In this document: piece by piece, positions 31,915 to 44,300 of the stretch | How positions within the stretch are numbered: position 1 is the stretch's first letter | Layout: each line of letters begins with the position of its first letter | Source of the DNA: Streblospio benedicti | Lineage: Eukaryota; Annelida; Polychaeta; Spionida; Spionidae | Length of the DNA stretch: 64,000 bases | Direction of reading: 5' to 3' | Assembly: GCA_019095985.1 (NCBI GenBank) | Contig: CM032664.1 | Location: 27,750,082 to 27,814,081 of the forward strand | Program-made: the position numbers and the translations under genes | The notes under the pieces: generated by a model | Seen by the model: only the letters and a program-made list of their open reading frames with translations | The model's database searches: none | Told to the model about the DNA's origin: nothing

Positions 31915-33799
31915 ACCGGCCCTGCCGCCCCATCCAATGGCACGATGGTCCTCCTGCTGTCCTACCAGAGGTGCGGCTCCTCTTTCATAGGCAGGTCTGT
32001 CTCTAGCACCTTCTCTTTGTACTCTTCCAATGTAATGCAGTTCAAGGTTAAAACTTCAGCATGTCACCCCCCCTTGGAAATAAGACTAAACCCCTTTGCA
32101 GAAATCTATGGTCTGCTACTTATGTTAGTGTGGCCGGGGTAGTGTGTTTATATTATATTGTATATGTTGGACTGAATAAATGTTAAATAATATAATCAGG
32201 GCCACTTGATAAAGTCAAATGGAAGCTGTGTCTTCAGCTATATCAATACAGTGATAGGAGCTTGCTTGGAAGAACAGTGATAGTGAAATTGGACTGAATA
32301 AAGATTCATTACAAAGCATGTGAGTTCTAGAATTCATGATGGCTAGTCTGATCCTTCCTCAGACTGTCTGGCTACAACCTTGATGCCTTCTACTTCTTTG
32401 AGCCGGGTGACGCGGTGTACATGCGGACGTACGGCTCCAAGTCTGGCTGGAGCGTGCCAACAGACATCTTCTCACATTCAAATGGGACACTCAGGTAGTG
32501 GATTTCTTGTAGTGTCTATGTCTTTATATGTTTGTCTTTATGTTAGTGCATCTGTGCACAGCAATGTATCATTATATTAAAGTTAAAGATAGAAAGGATA
32601 ATATACTGAATTTGGTAAAAATCCTGTGCTAGACTGATAAAAAATCTGGTATGAATGATATTAGTTAATGTGGTTTGGTATTTCGATGGATAATTGTCCA
32701 CTAAAATAACTAGAACAGTAAATAATCGTACAATAAAATCTTATTAGTGCCAAACCCCAATCTAAAGGCATAGAATATTGTAGATCTATCACATTTTTGC
32801 TGTTGTTTACGAGTACATGTTACTCTTTTAATCCAATAGAACAATTCCTGCAGATGAATCATTAGAACTTTCACAGACAGCAAAAAATCTTCTACTCTGT
32901 AACCACAATATACTACCAGTTGAACTGCTGACACACAGATATCTTTATGTATATACTAAGGAACAGCCCCATTTGAACAGTCTAATAAAATGTGTGTATA
33001 ATACATGTGTTATGTAAACTCTAAGATAACGAGACGGGCTTGTCCACCAAGGTTTTCCGCTGAACAGGAGGATGTGACAGTATTCTGTAAGAAACATCTG
33101 TATGATGCCTACAAGAAGACTCGCAAGGCGAGGAATAACACGTCTATGGTTACGAATAGTGACTTGAATGACAATGGCTCAAAAGCATGGCAGAGACCAA
33201 TCATAAAACAACAACTGAAGACAATGCGACGCTTACGCCGGTGCATGGATGGCGTGGCAACATACATAAAGCCATGTTCGACTATCTCACAACGGTTATG
33301 CAAATCATCTAAGATAAAGGCGATTAAAAAAGTGAGGGTCACTATGGAGACTGTAGGTCGTCTGCTCGATTCTCTACCACATCTGAAAGTGATCCATTCG
33401 TTTAGAGATCCGTAGCCAGTTGTGTCATCCAGATCAAAGACTCCAAGCTTTAAGAGTAGAGTGACAGGTTCAAATCTCACCACGGAAGCATGTATGTATT
33501 GTTCACGTGTTTTCCGGGATATCCAAATAAGGAAGGAATTGCAACTGTCTTTTCCGGGGTCGTTTATGCAAGTGCTTTATGATGACTTTGTGAAAGACAC
33601 TGTTCGCGGTGCTAAAGCCATATTCAAGTTCCTGGGCATAGAAATGCATAGTGAAACAATAACATATTTTTCAAATATGTATAATGAATCAGAGAAAATT
33701 GCGAGAGCATGGAAATCAAAATTGAATCAATCAACATACGAAGGTATCAGTAATGTATATAAAGATATGCTTTCAGAGGTACATGGCAACCCTAATTAA
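31915..33799 (+). pseudogene. Carbohydrate sulfotransferase-like gene with in-frame stop
   Basis: Three exons join in phase: 31915-31994, 32363-32494 and 33052-33799. The first holds the PAPS 5'-phosphosulfate loop (SYQRCGSSFIGR). The second encodes DAFYFFEPGDAVYMRTYG and a Gly-Trp-Ser-Val-Pro block typical of membrane-type carbohydrate sulfotransferases. The third has a Lys-rich middle, then METVGRLLDSLPHLKVIHSF and RDP, the start of the 3'-phosphate-binding motif. There a TAG (33413-33415) replaces the residue after RDP, and the same frame continues with PVVSSRS and a normal-looking C-terminal half to 33799. The product would be a Golgi PAPS-dependent enzyme acting on glycans. A single clean stop suggests a young pseudogene, a null allele or a base error. 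Acceptor substrate unknown. The donor of the first exon (GTCTGT) is weak. Confidence 0.75.
32193..32290 (+). repeat. SINE body copy
   Basis: Same body as the SINEs near 4040-4560: GGGCCACTTGAT, AGTCAAATGGAAG and GATAGGAGCTTGCTTGGA. It lies in an intron of the sulfotransferase gene and has no recognisable tRNA head. Confidence 0.6.
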
Positions 33800-35350
33800 T
33801 CCATTTAATTCAAAATGACATGTGTGTCATCAATGACATCATATTGGATTGCATTATCATTTTCAGCGGTACTTTCTTGAATCCATTTATTAATAATATA
33901 ATATAAATAACAATGGGCAAGTTTACAAAAATGTTGAGTTGACCAGACATGACTATCACATTAAATGGTCTAATGGTTACAACCCTGAGCATATTAGTGA
34001 ACTAATGAACTAAATCTAAACCAAAAGGTTCAGTCCATAAACATAAAATATCATCCACAATTAACTCTTTCATCATCCATACTCAGACACAATAACAGAG
34101 TGAGAATGTTTGCATGTTACATATGTAAAGCGTACTTGTTTTAGACCATAATTTTGTTTTGTATTACTTTGTACATATTCAGCAAGACATATAGGTGACA
34201 GGTAGGGTTTGAACACAATCTGGGGCATATAACCTCATTAAAGCAGGCCAATCAATGGTCGTTTGCATTCTCCCTTTTCTCATCTAGAGGTGTATATGGA
34301 GTCCGACAGTAGCAGCTGTCGCTTTGTCTCTCTCAAATAGTTCTTCTATCACTTTGTAACATGGTGTCTAGTTCTTGCGTCACACCTATAGATATAATCC
34401 TCACTCTTACGACTGAAAATAGCCCAATAACAGTCATTTCTTTGTGTCACTTTTAGTTAATTAGGTAGAGGGCACTAATTTGGACAGTCCTTTATAACAG
34501 CATCTTTCTCTTGCTGACTGTCCTGTTGACTGTCCTGAGTTACAGCAGGCTCATGCTGACTGTCCTGTGTAACAGTACCTATAATGATGGAAAAAAAATC
34601 ATTTAATAGCTTTACAGTAACTGCACAGTAAATATGCCACCGAGGTTTTTGTTATACAAAAATTGGAACCCCACAATTAAACCTAACATGCACTGTTTAT
34701 CAATAATAGATATATCATAGGTTATCCGTTATAATAGCCTCTTCATTTTCAATTGATGCATAAACGTGCATGTGCATATCTATGCATATACAATGCATAT
34801 ATACCAAATCATGTTGAGTGTCTTTGCCCAATAAAAACAAAATGTAATATTAGTTTATTTACTTAATAGTCTGATCTGTTACATCAAAATATATATCTGA
34901 AACGCCTTTTGAGCGTTTCCATTCTCTATACTTGGTTAGGTAGTGATCTGTGGAACAAGTAAAACAAACAAATGCGTAGGAAGTAAGTGACAGGTTATGA
35001 AATGATTGCCATACTCACTGATACTAGAGCATATTGACCAAGGGAAGATTGTATATTGTGCGTGCAAATGATTTAGCGTTCATTTTGGGACAAAAGGGTC
35101 TTTTCATGGACACCTACAAATTTATGTAGCAATATGCCCGAGGTCTGGCGAGTGGAAGACAAATAATATTGCAACGGTACAATGATTGCAATATGCAATA
35201 TGCATAGCCACACTGAATGTCAAAACCACACAAAATTAACTGTACTAGCATATACTCTGTCGCAATATTACATAAAGTAACTATGTGCCTTTTTGACAAT
35301 GCCACGTAAAACAATAACATCAACACACAAGGAATCCTGTAATACTGACT
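33800..35350. other. Intergenic region between convergent genes
   Basis: No exon recognised. AT-rich, with a small imperfect repeat of CTGACTGTCCTG near 34510-34570. A minus-strand AATAAA (TTTATT at 34854-34859) lies about 490 bases beyond the stop codon of the minus-strand transporter and could serve as its polyadenylation signal. Confidence 0.5.
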
Positions 35351-38300
35351 TTAAAACATGTGAGTGATGGTTGTCGGACCCTGCCTCTTACCCTCACTCA
35401 GTTGCCAGCGCCACTCACCACTGGAGCCGTAGTCACTGAGCGCCGTGTATGTGGACAGCGCCGGCTTGTTCTCCTTGCTGTTCCTGATCCCGTAGCCGAA
35501 GTACACCACAAGGCCTGAATGGGTTACAAATAGAGGTTCAGATAGAATACTAGCTGGCATGGCAGTGAAAGTGAACTGTCTATATACATGTAAATAATGG
35601 AAAATGACTTTGCATATTGGTTCATGAATATAGAACAGACAGTGACTCACATTCAAATGTTTTTAAGCATAACATGTGTTTAATTGATATATGCAATCGA
35701 AAATTCTTCTATTCAAAGTTACGTCCCACATACATGAATGAGCATTCCTAAAACTGCAGTCCTCCCTTGATTTTTTTTAATAACCAATATAGTATCCTTA
35801 TCAGTATACATGAACTTTGTAAACGGTAACGATATGGCAGCAAATGTAACGCACCAATGGCGACCCAGATGGCGAGTCGCAGCCACGTGTCATTGTTGAG
35901 GCTGAACACCATGGTGAAGTTGACGAGGATGGAGAGTGTCGGCAGGAACGGCACCAGGGGCGTCTGAAGAGCAGACAACAAAACGTGGGTGTGGGTGGAG
36001 GAGATAGCGTGAGGGGGATTGTGGTAGGGATACTGCATACTGCAGCAATAGGCCCAATGGTTATCTTGCAATGGCAGATCCAGGTTTTTGGAAAAGGGAT
36101 TTCATGGCTTTTGTATGCACGATCGATGGTGGGCGTGTAAAAACCCTATGAAAATGAAGTATTTGGTGAGAATATGGGGGACGCATGCTCCCTGCGCCCC
36201 TCCCCTAACTCGATCTGCTTATGTTATGGGGATACATTGTCGCAATATTACATTGTGCACATGCAATGGCAACACAAATTTACAGTGAGTTAGCTTCATT
36301 CTGGCCCGCTATTACATCGCGTGAAGCAAGGGCCGAATGATTTTTATATGTAGATGTTTATTGAAATTACTTAGCCCAAACTATTAACTATAGTTGGCTT
36401 ATTGACAGCAAATAGAGTAATAGATCCCGATGGTGAGAATGACGTTGGTTAGCGCGATATCTCTGATGACTGATTATCTCTCCACCTGTCTTTCGGTTAA
36501 TGTTTCATATTATTTTGTTTTAAAAATATCAGTTTTCTTGAACTTTAGTCTAAATGGTACCACTTTAACCAGAGATAATGAAATTTATTTCTAATCATTA
36601 GATTGACACTTTCCAGTACATAGAGGTTAATGATAAGTCACTCTACCACTCAAAATTCAACACACACTGACGTTGCGGCTTCCATCACGGAGCCTTTGAC
36701 CGAAGTGACAAATCTGGTGTAGTGATGTCACATTGGCGCGAATTTGATATCCGCCAGGTGGAGTTCCTGGCAGAAAGCAGATGGAGGAGGTTCGGGGGGA
36801 TGCTCTTGCCCTGGTTGAGGTTGAGCTTCGGACGGTGAAATCAGGACACCGATTTCACGGTGACACTGCCAAAGTCATAGGCAGAGAAGACAAGACCTTC
36901 CGCCGGAAGATCCTAGAAACCGTGAAGATCCACCAGCACCGTCCGAAGCTCAACCTCAACTAGGGCAAGAGCATTACCCCGAACCTTCTCCATCTGCTTT
37001 CTACCAGAAACTCCACCTGGCGGATATCAAATTTGCGCCAATGTGACGTCACTACACCAGATTTGTCACTTCCGTCAAAGGCACCGTGATGGAAGCCGCA
37101 ACGTCAGTGTGTGTTGAATTGTGAGTGGTAAAGTGACTTAGTATTAACCTCTATGGATATTTTTAACACTAATAATAGTCTGCATAAAGATACTTTCCAG
37201 TACCTGAAACTTTTCCAAACTGACGTTATGTTCGTGCATGGACAATACAGCCAGTGACAGTAAGGCAAACATGACAAACAAGACCAACAGCAGTATTGCC
37301 CAGATCTGTATATTAGCTACATAGTACCAGCCTTTCACCAGCAGGAGAGTACTGCAGAACAGGCAGAAGACTAGAAAAGAAAGAAAAAAACACTTTCACA
37401 ATAACAATACAAAGTAGCTTATAATATATTATCTAATCAACTTTTGTGTACATGCAGCTGTTTACTTCAAATATATAGACTATAGATACTCTTTGATAAT
37501 TTTCAATTTTAACAATGATCTCTGAGATAATGATTACTTGCTGACATAATGATACATTCCTGATTTTCTTCATGGTTTTATAAAGTGAAAATGGGTTTAT
37601 AAAGGGTCAAGAAATACCACAGCCCTCTTTCATTTGTCTTATTTTCCACTTCCTCCATTTTTGGCCCTTTGGCCCACATCCCACTCATTTTCAGCCATTT
37701 TCCTCTTTTGACATTTTATTTTACCCTCATTCACATTTTGGAGTCTTTCACCCAAAAGCCCACACTGAAAATCCTACCTAGTACCATGATGGCATAAAAT
37801 GGTGCCCGTCCTGGCTGTGCTTTGCTAATTACAGGTATATCTCTAAATATTGGTTTCAGTCTGCCTATATTTTCTGGCTGTTGTAGATATTTTTGCTTGA
37901 GAGTTTTCTTTTCATTATCCACATCATCAACATCAATGGGCTCGTCAGTTTCATCCGTTGCCTGAATCCAATATAGATATAAGATCATATTCTAAGATAC
38001 AGTGCTTGTTTATGTATTGGCCATGACGCAATGGAATGAAACGTCATATATAATGCATCAAATCCTATGATATAAAACTTATACTAGAAAACAATTATAG
38101 TGTGTATGTTTCAAGTAATTAAATGTTATTGGCTGTTCTATGATAATTAAGCCTTCTAAACAAACACACAAAGCCTAAGTCTTTACCGAGCATCGCTCCA
38201 GCTCATAGATACCATTTAGCATGATTTAGATAGGTTTCTATTATACCGGTACTACCCACCTGTCGCAATGGAATGAAACGTCATATATAATGCATCAAAT

Positions 38301-41300
38301 CCTATGATATAAACTTATACTAGAAAACAATTATAGTGTGTATGTTTCAAGTAATTAAATGTTATTGGCTGTTCTATGATAATTAAGCCTTCAAAACAAA
38401 CACACAAAGCCTAAGTCTTTACCGAGCATCGCTCCATAGATACCATTTAGCATGATTTAGATAGGTTTCTATTATACCGGTACTACCCACCTGTCGTAAC
38501 CTAAATGGACACTGGTCAGCTGGGAGGTACCTGGCAAAAGAAGAAGTTTCTTTTGTAAACTGAAAAAGCATAGATAAATCATGATAGTAAAACTGTGTTG
38601 GTTAAATTCTAATTCAATGTTATGTCTATGAAAATGATCAAATGATATTAGTAATCAGATGACGCCATTCATCCACGGAACTCATCCAAAGCTCAATACA
38701 CCAACAGAATTAGCATCAGTGTATGTTCACTTCTACAACGTGTCTTTTGAATAGACGTTCATGGAAACGTATTTACTCACCCATATGTATGCATATATGT
38801 TCAATAGGCTCTATACAAATTCGCAACACAACACTATTATTCACAGTATGTAAACACTCACTGTGTGCACCTACTAACTTTAACCCCCCCGTCCATAAAA
38901 ATGAAAACGTCGGCAAGAACATAACACCACACCCCATTACCCTTAATAATAATAATAATAATAAATCAAATCTAATTACATTCAAACACATAATCTTGCA
39001 TACATAGATATGCACTCTTGCAAACATGCCACCCGCTTCCACTGTGTACCTGAGCACGAGCACTGAGATGGAAACCATGGTGAGACAGATGAGCGTGCCG
39101 ATGGACAGCAGCTCCACCAGCGTGGCCAGGTCTAACAGCATGGCGAGCACGCCCGTGAGTGTGCCGAACACTACGGCCGCCAGCACCGGCACCTGCAGCA
39201 GGTGCAGGTCACATGTCAGGAGAACATTTTCATGGGGGTTTGACATGTTTGTGAGGTTTGCTCGTACGGAACACTTAGGGGTGTCTCAGTATAATCACTG
39301 CAGATGGCATAAAATGTAATGCATCGTATTTTGACGCTTTGATGGTGATTTGTTTTTGTAAAGCTAGACAATGGATATTATGAAACTATATGATTTTATA
39401 CATTACAGTTCTATGTGCACATCGCATGTATACCAGCGTTCTGGCCAGTCAGCTTATGGCATAGTTTATTTGCCTCGTGAACCTCATCATTCCGACCACA
39501 TTCGCCCCGCAACCTCATCAAATTACACTTCTCTGTTCGCATCCGCACATTTGACCGCATCTGCACCGCAAAGCGTCTTCAAAGTAACCGCATTGATCCG
39601 CAACGTGTCTGCAAAAGCATATTTCTGACTGCATCTGACCTGTGACCGCAAGGATTTGACCACATCCACCCCGAAATCGCAATGCTGCCGATATCCGCGG
39701 ACTGTCCAAGGATGATGACCTCGGTCAAAGCACGGACGTCTGCGTGACCTAACAGAACGCTGATGTATACTACACAAGCCATTCACAGTTACTGTACCAC
39801 AAGGTCTGTGGCCTTGTGAAGATCTCACCTGTGTCGTCTCGCTGACCTCACCAAACTGCTTGAAGATGAGTCCATCGGCTGCCATGGCGTAGACGGCGCG
39901 CGGGAGTGAGTAGAGCCCGCCTAGCAGTGACGCCGTCAGCCCCAGCAGTGAGCCTGCAAGCGCCAATAGTCCCTATGAATGTATAGTACCATCATTGGCC
40001 TCCTTCGATTGCTGTGACTACGTTCACCACAGAGATTGTAGTATTGCACGTGTGACAGGTGTGACATCCCTTCTACTTTATACAGAGCTCACCCTGTCAG
40101 TTTTGCCATAGCCAGTCAGCCCGCTGACACAAAGATGGTGTAACCAATCAGGGGACGTGATTCACAAGTTTACCATATTTACAACATTGTAGGATTTAAC
40201 ACGTTGGGACTGTTGTGAGAGGATGGAAGAAGGTCATGATCTGGCTTATTCAAGTACTTAATCAATATATGCTAAAGAATGGAGCTGAACAAAACAAATA
40301 AAAAGACACAAAGGGTGAAAAATATACCACACTATCCAACAGTAAATAATTTTATGTGGCATAAAAATTAAAATAAAGGGCAAAAATATACTGCAAAAAT
40401 TCAATTAGTGTAGAAACCCTTTAGATTTACAACAAACAATTACTATCACCCCAAACATCGAACCGAAAATTCCTCTGGAAATATTTTTGAAATTTTTGTT
40501 TTTTCAGTTCAAGGGCCATTGAGATGACGGTGAGGGGTTTAAACCACTAACCCACTTCCTGCCCTAAATTTGCCTCTGAATATTGATACCCTAATGAATC
40601 TGTGCTAAAGTGCTAGAGCACGTGTTCTCACCCACGGCGACCAGGTATCTGGCCCACGCAACGCCGTTGAGCTGGAAGGCGGCGGGGTAGGGCGCCAGCA
40701 CGTCCACTTCAGCGGCCGGCACCATGATGCCGAGCGCCAGCGACATCAGCATGTACAGCACGCCCGACACGCACACGCACCCGACTGCGTTAATGCGAGA
40801 GGGAGAGTAAGTGTGTGGGGGTGGGGTTTGTAGTCATCTACTAGTGATTCTAGTAGTTAAAGGGTGATACTGTTGTTGTTGTTTATCAGAATAAAGCCTA
40901 ATTTTAGTTTGAATTTTAAGCAATGGATGTCTGATTCACACTCATTTGGTTCTGGTAAATCATTGTGGTCAATATGAGATTATTTTAGGCTTTATTCTAG
41001 GCAGCAATAGTAGGCGTCAATGACTGACTCCCAGTAAAGTTTATTTTTACAGTCCTCTGTACTGAAGTTTTCAGCGAGATGATGAGCGAATGTTTATTTA
41101 TGCAGGTCACGTGGCTTTTGTTATACCTCAAGTCCAAGTTCAGATGAGAGGCCACGATTAGCATAGATATGTGTGTTTAGCATGGCATACATAGGTCTGT
41201 TCAGCCTCAGTCCCAAGTTAAGATTTGTTAACATTGCACTGGCGACTTCTATGCATGTAGTAATTTTGATTAGTAATTTAAAATGGATGTGTGTATCGAT

Positions 41301-44300
41301 CATGCCTTATGTCATATACACTACACTAATCAAATAACACCATCATATCTCTGTTAAAATTTGTCAAACATTGAGGAGCGGCGAGCTTGCAACAAACAAA
41401 TGGTGGCGCACTATTGCAAGTTCCATATTATTTTGGAATGTTCTTTTATGCTGTGTTAGTAGTGTTCACAATTGTTTAATTTTGAATTTTTATTTTTATT
41501 AACGCTTTCAAACCACGTAGGTTCCTTGTCAAAAACTAAAATAAATTTAGTTTAATTTTAGTTTTTGACAAGGAACATACATGGTTTGAGAACGTTAATT
41601 CAAAATTAAACAACTGTGAACACCACTAACACAGCATAAAAGAACATTCCAAAACAAAATGAGACCAAGCGCTGTGTACCAGATACATAGGACTTTTAAT
41701 TGCAAGTTTGTGATACACTACAAGACTGACAATACAGTAGGTTGGGTCCAATGTACTGCATTAGTACTCACATGTGCCGATGGGTATGGCGGTGTCGGGG
41801 TTGCGCGCCTCCTCCCCGGCTATGGCCACAGTCTCGAAGCCGATGTAGGCGAAAAAGCAGGTGGCGGTACCGGTCAGCACGCCAGACACCCCGAATGGCG
41901 TGAAGCCGCCAAACTCGGGTGCAGTGAGGCGTGTGAAGTCAGACACGCTGAGGGGAGGAACACAGAGAGCAAGGATGTGATAGAGTTTCACTTTTTATGC
42001 TGAGTTATACTGGCAGATGTGGGGACATTAAACTCTTGTCCTTCAAATAATGACACCCCAGATATGTTTTAAGCATTGCCGCAAATTTATGTGCCTCTCA
42101 TCTCTTAAAATCTGCATCTACCAGTGAAGTTTGAGAATTAGTGTTTATTTTTTGGGCAGAATCATTTCATCCACATTGATTTCTTATCTTTACTATGTCA
42201 CACGGTAAATCACTGGGGTGAATATACGACCGATGCTTTACTCGGGTAGGCTATGCGCTCTGAACGCTTTTAGTAAGTTCACATGTACTGTCTGGGAACA
42301 ATAGACTTCTACTGACGTGCACACTCATAAAATAAACACATACTACTCCACACGTACAGACAGAATGACGCAGCAGGAGCAACAAGAAAGACGCCAAACC
42401 AAGACACAGATGTATATTAATGCTAACTTACTTATTAGTCATCCACAAATCCCCCAAGAAAGATTTTTATAAAATCACATACTTCACCCCCCCACCACCC
42501 CACTCCACCTCCACCCACTCACGTGAACGCGGTGCCGCACACGAACAGGATGAGGCTGATGTTGACGGCGGTGGCGGCGTTGATGAGGATGCTCGAGCTC
42601 TTGGCGCCGGTGACGATGACGATGACGAGGACAAGCACGAGCCCAAGCGCCAGCAGGTCGAGGTAGCGGCTCAGGTGCACCACGGCCAGCGTGCCCACGT
42701 GCTCCATCGTGCCTGCAGACAGCACGAGGTGTGGGCGTGTTATTATAGCAAGGTGGATGTTACAGTTGTCATTCAGTGAACATTTACATGGTTGGTGCAT
42801 GGGCTTGCTGATTGAGTGGCGATGGTATGGACTTTATCACTACTATTGACCATCAGGTGCGCTAGGATGAGCGTCCCTATTCACACCATGATGTAGATGA
42901 TCAGTGGAATACGTCTACGTGGTCACCTAATCATGATAAGGACAGTGGATACGAACATTTTTTGTTTTCACCAATTTCTTATAGATACACATAGTTCCTG
43001 ATAGAAAAAGATCACACATATACAATGAGCCTCCATATAATGAACACCTCTCTCTTATGTGGATAATTTTGACTGCTATCAATAGTTTTGTCCACGTGAG
43101 AACTGCAATTACTGACTGACACTTATGTTTGTTCAATTGATGGATTTAGTTTGCAAAATTGACAATCCGACTCATTTGTTTTGCAGGCTTGATTTGTGTA
43201 TGGGCTAAATTAATCAGATAATTTTTAGCGCTGAATGACATAGTAGCTGTCAACTTTTCCCATACAATGGAATATTTTAATTTAGAGCCTGTTTTAGAGG
43301 TATCGTTGGAATGCTGATTTATGGATTTATGCTGATTCGTGGAATGGGCGTACGGCTGTGTGTATCCGACGACGTTCCACATGACCATACACGAGCTTTA
43401 TATGTGAAGTGGTTTATGTATAGAAATGGCCATAGTAGGAGGTCATACTATTTTTTTTGATAAAAGAACATTACATTAATTTGATGAAGGTTAAACTATT
43501 GTGATGGATGAAAACACGAAACTGTGTTCCAAAGAGTTATTCAAGCATGCTCCACTTTTACATTCAGACGCGGCCTTTTATACCGCCGAAAGCTTAAGTG
43601 CATGGTTTGCCCTAGTAAAGTGACATTATACATAATTGCCTATCAGACCAAATAGAATTGGTTACAGGCTACTTACTAACTGACCCCATGCATTCTTGAT
43701 CTCATTCGGCCTAACAACGAATGTCCTGTATCGAGCCCATGGGTTAAACATAGATTATTACATACCTTACCACACTAACCCCACAACTGGGTGAGCTGGA
43801 GGTTTATACCCTCGGCGCCCTGCCTTGCACGTACCGTTGCTGATGGCACCGTCTGCCAGGTTGTCGAGTGTGCCGCTGTAGGCGCGCGCCACGGCCGCCC
43901 CCGTGATCATGTGCTCGAGTACCATGTTCCAGCCCACGAAGAAGGCGGGGAACTCGCCGAGCACCAGGTACGTGTAGCTGTACGATGACCCCGCCTTCGG
44001 AACCTGCAACAAGCAAGACGATGATCACAATCATAATCTTAGTCCGGCCCCATTTGATATCCGCCAATATTATTTTATTTCCTTGTATCAGTCATTTACA
44101 CCCAGCAGAATTGGGGTGAGATTAGTTGTAATCGATTAATCAAATCAAAATTTGTATAATTTAATTCAGTTTTGTTTGTTTGTTTGTTTGTTTGTTTGTT
44201 TGTTTGTTTGTTTGTTTGTCTGTACTCCGCAGTCATCACGTTTGATGATTATAGCAGAGGGAGGCCACATGGTATTGGTACATGGACCTCCAGAGGCAGG

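Noticed and set aside
36781-36963. 60-residue plus-strand frame as an independent small gene
   Set aside because: It spans the left arm and spacer of the foldback element; only its second half has retroelement character.
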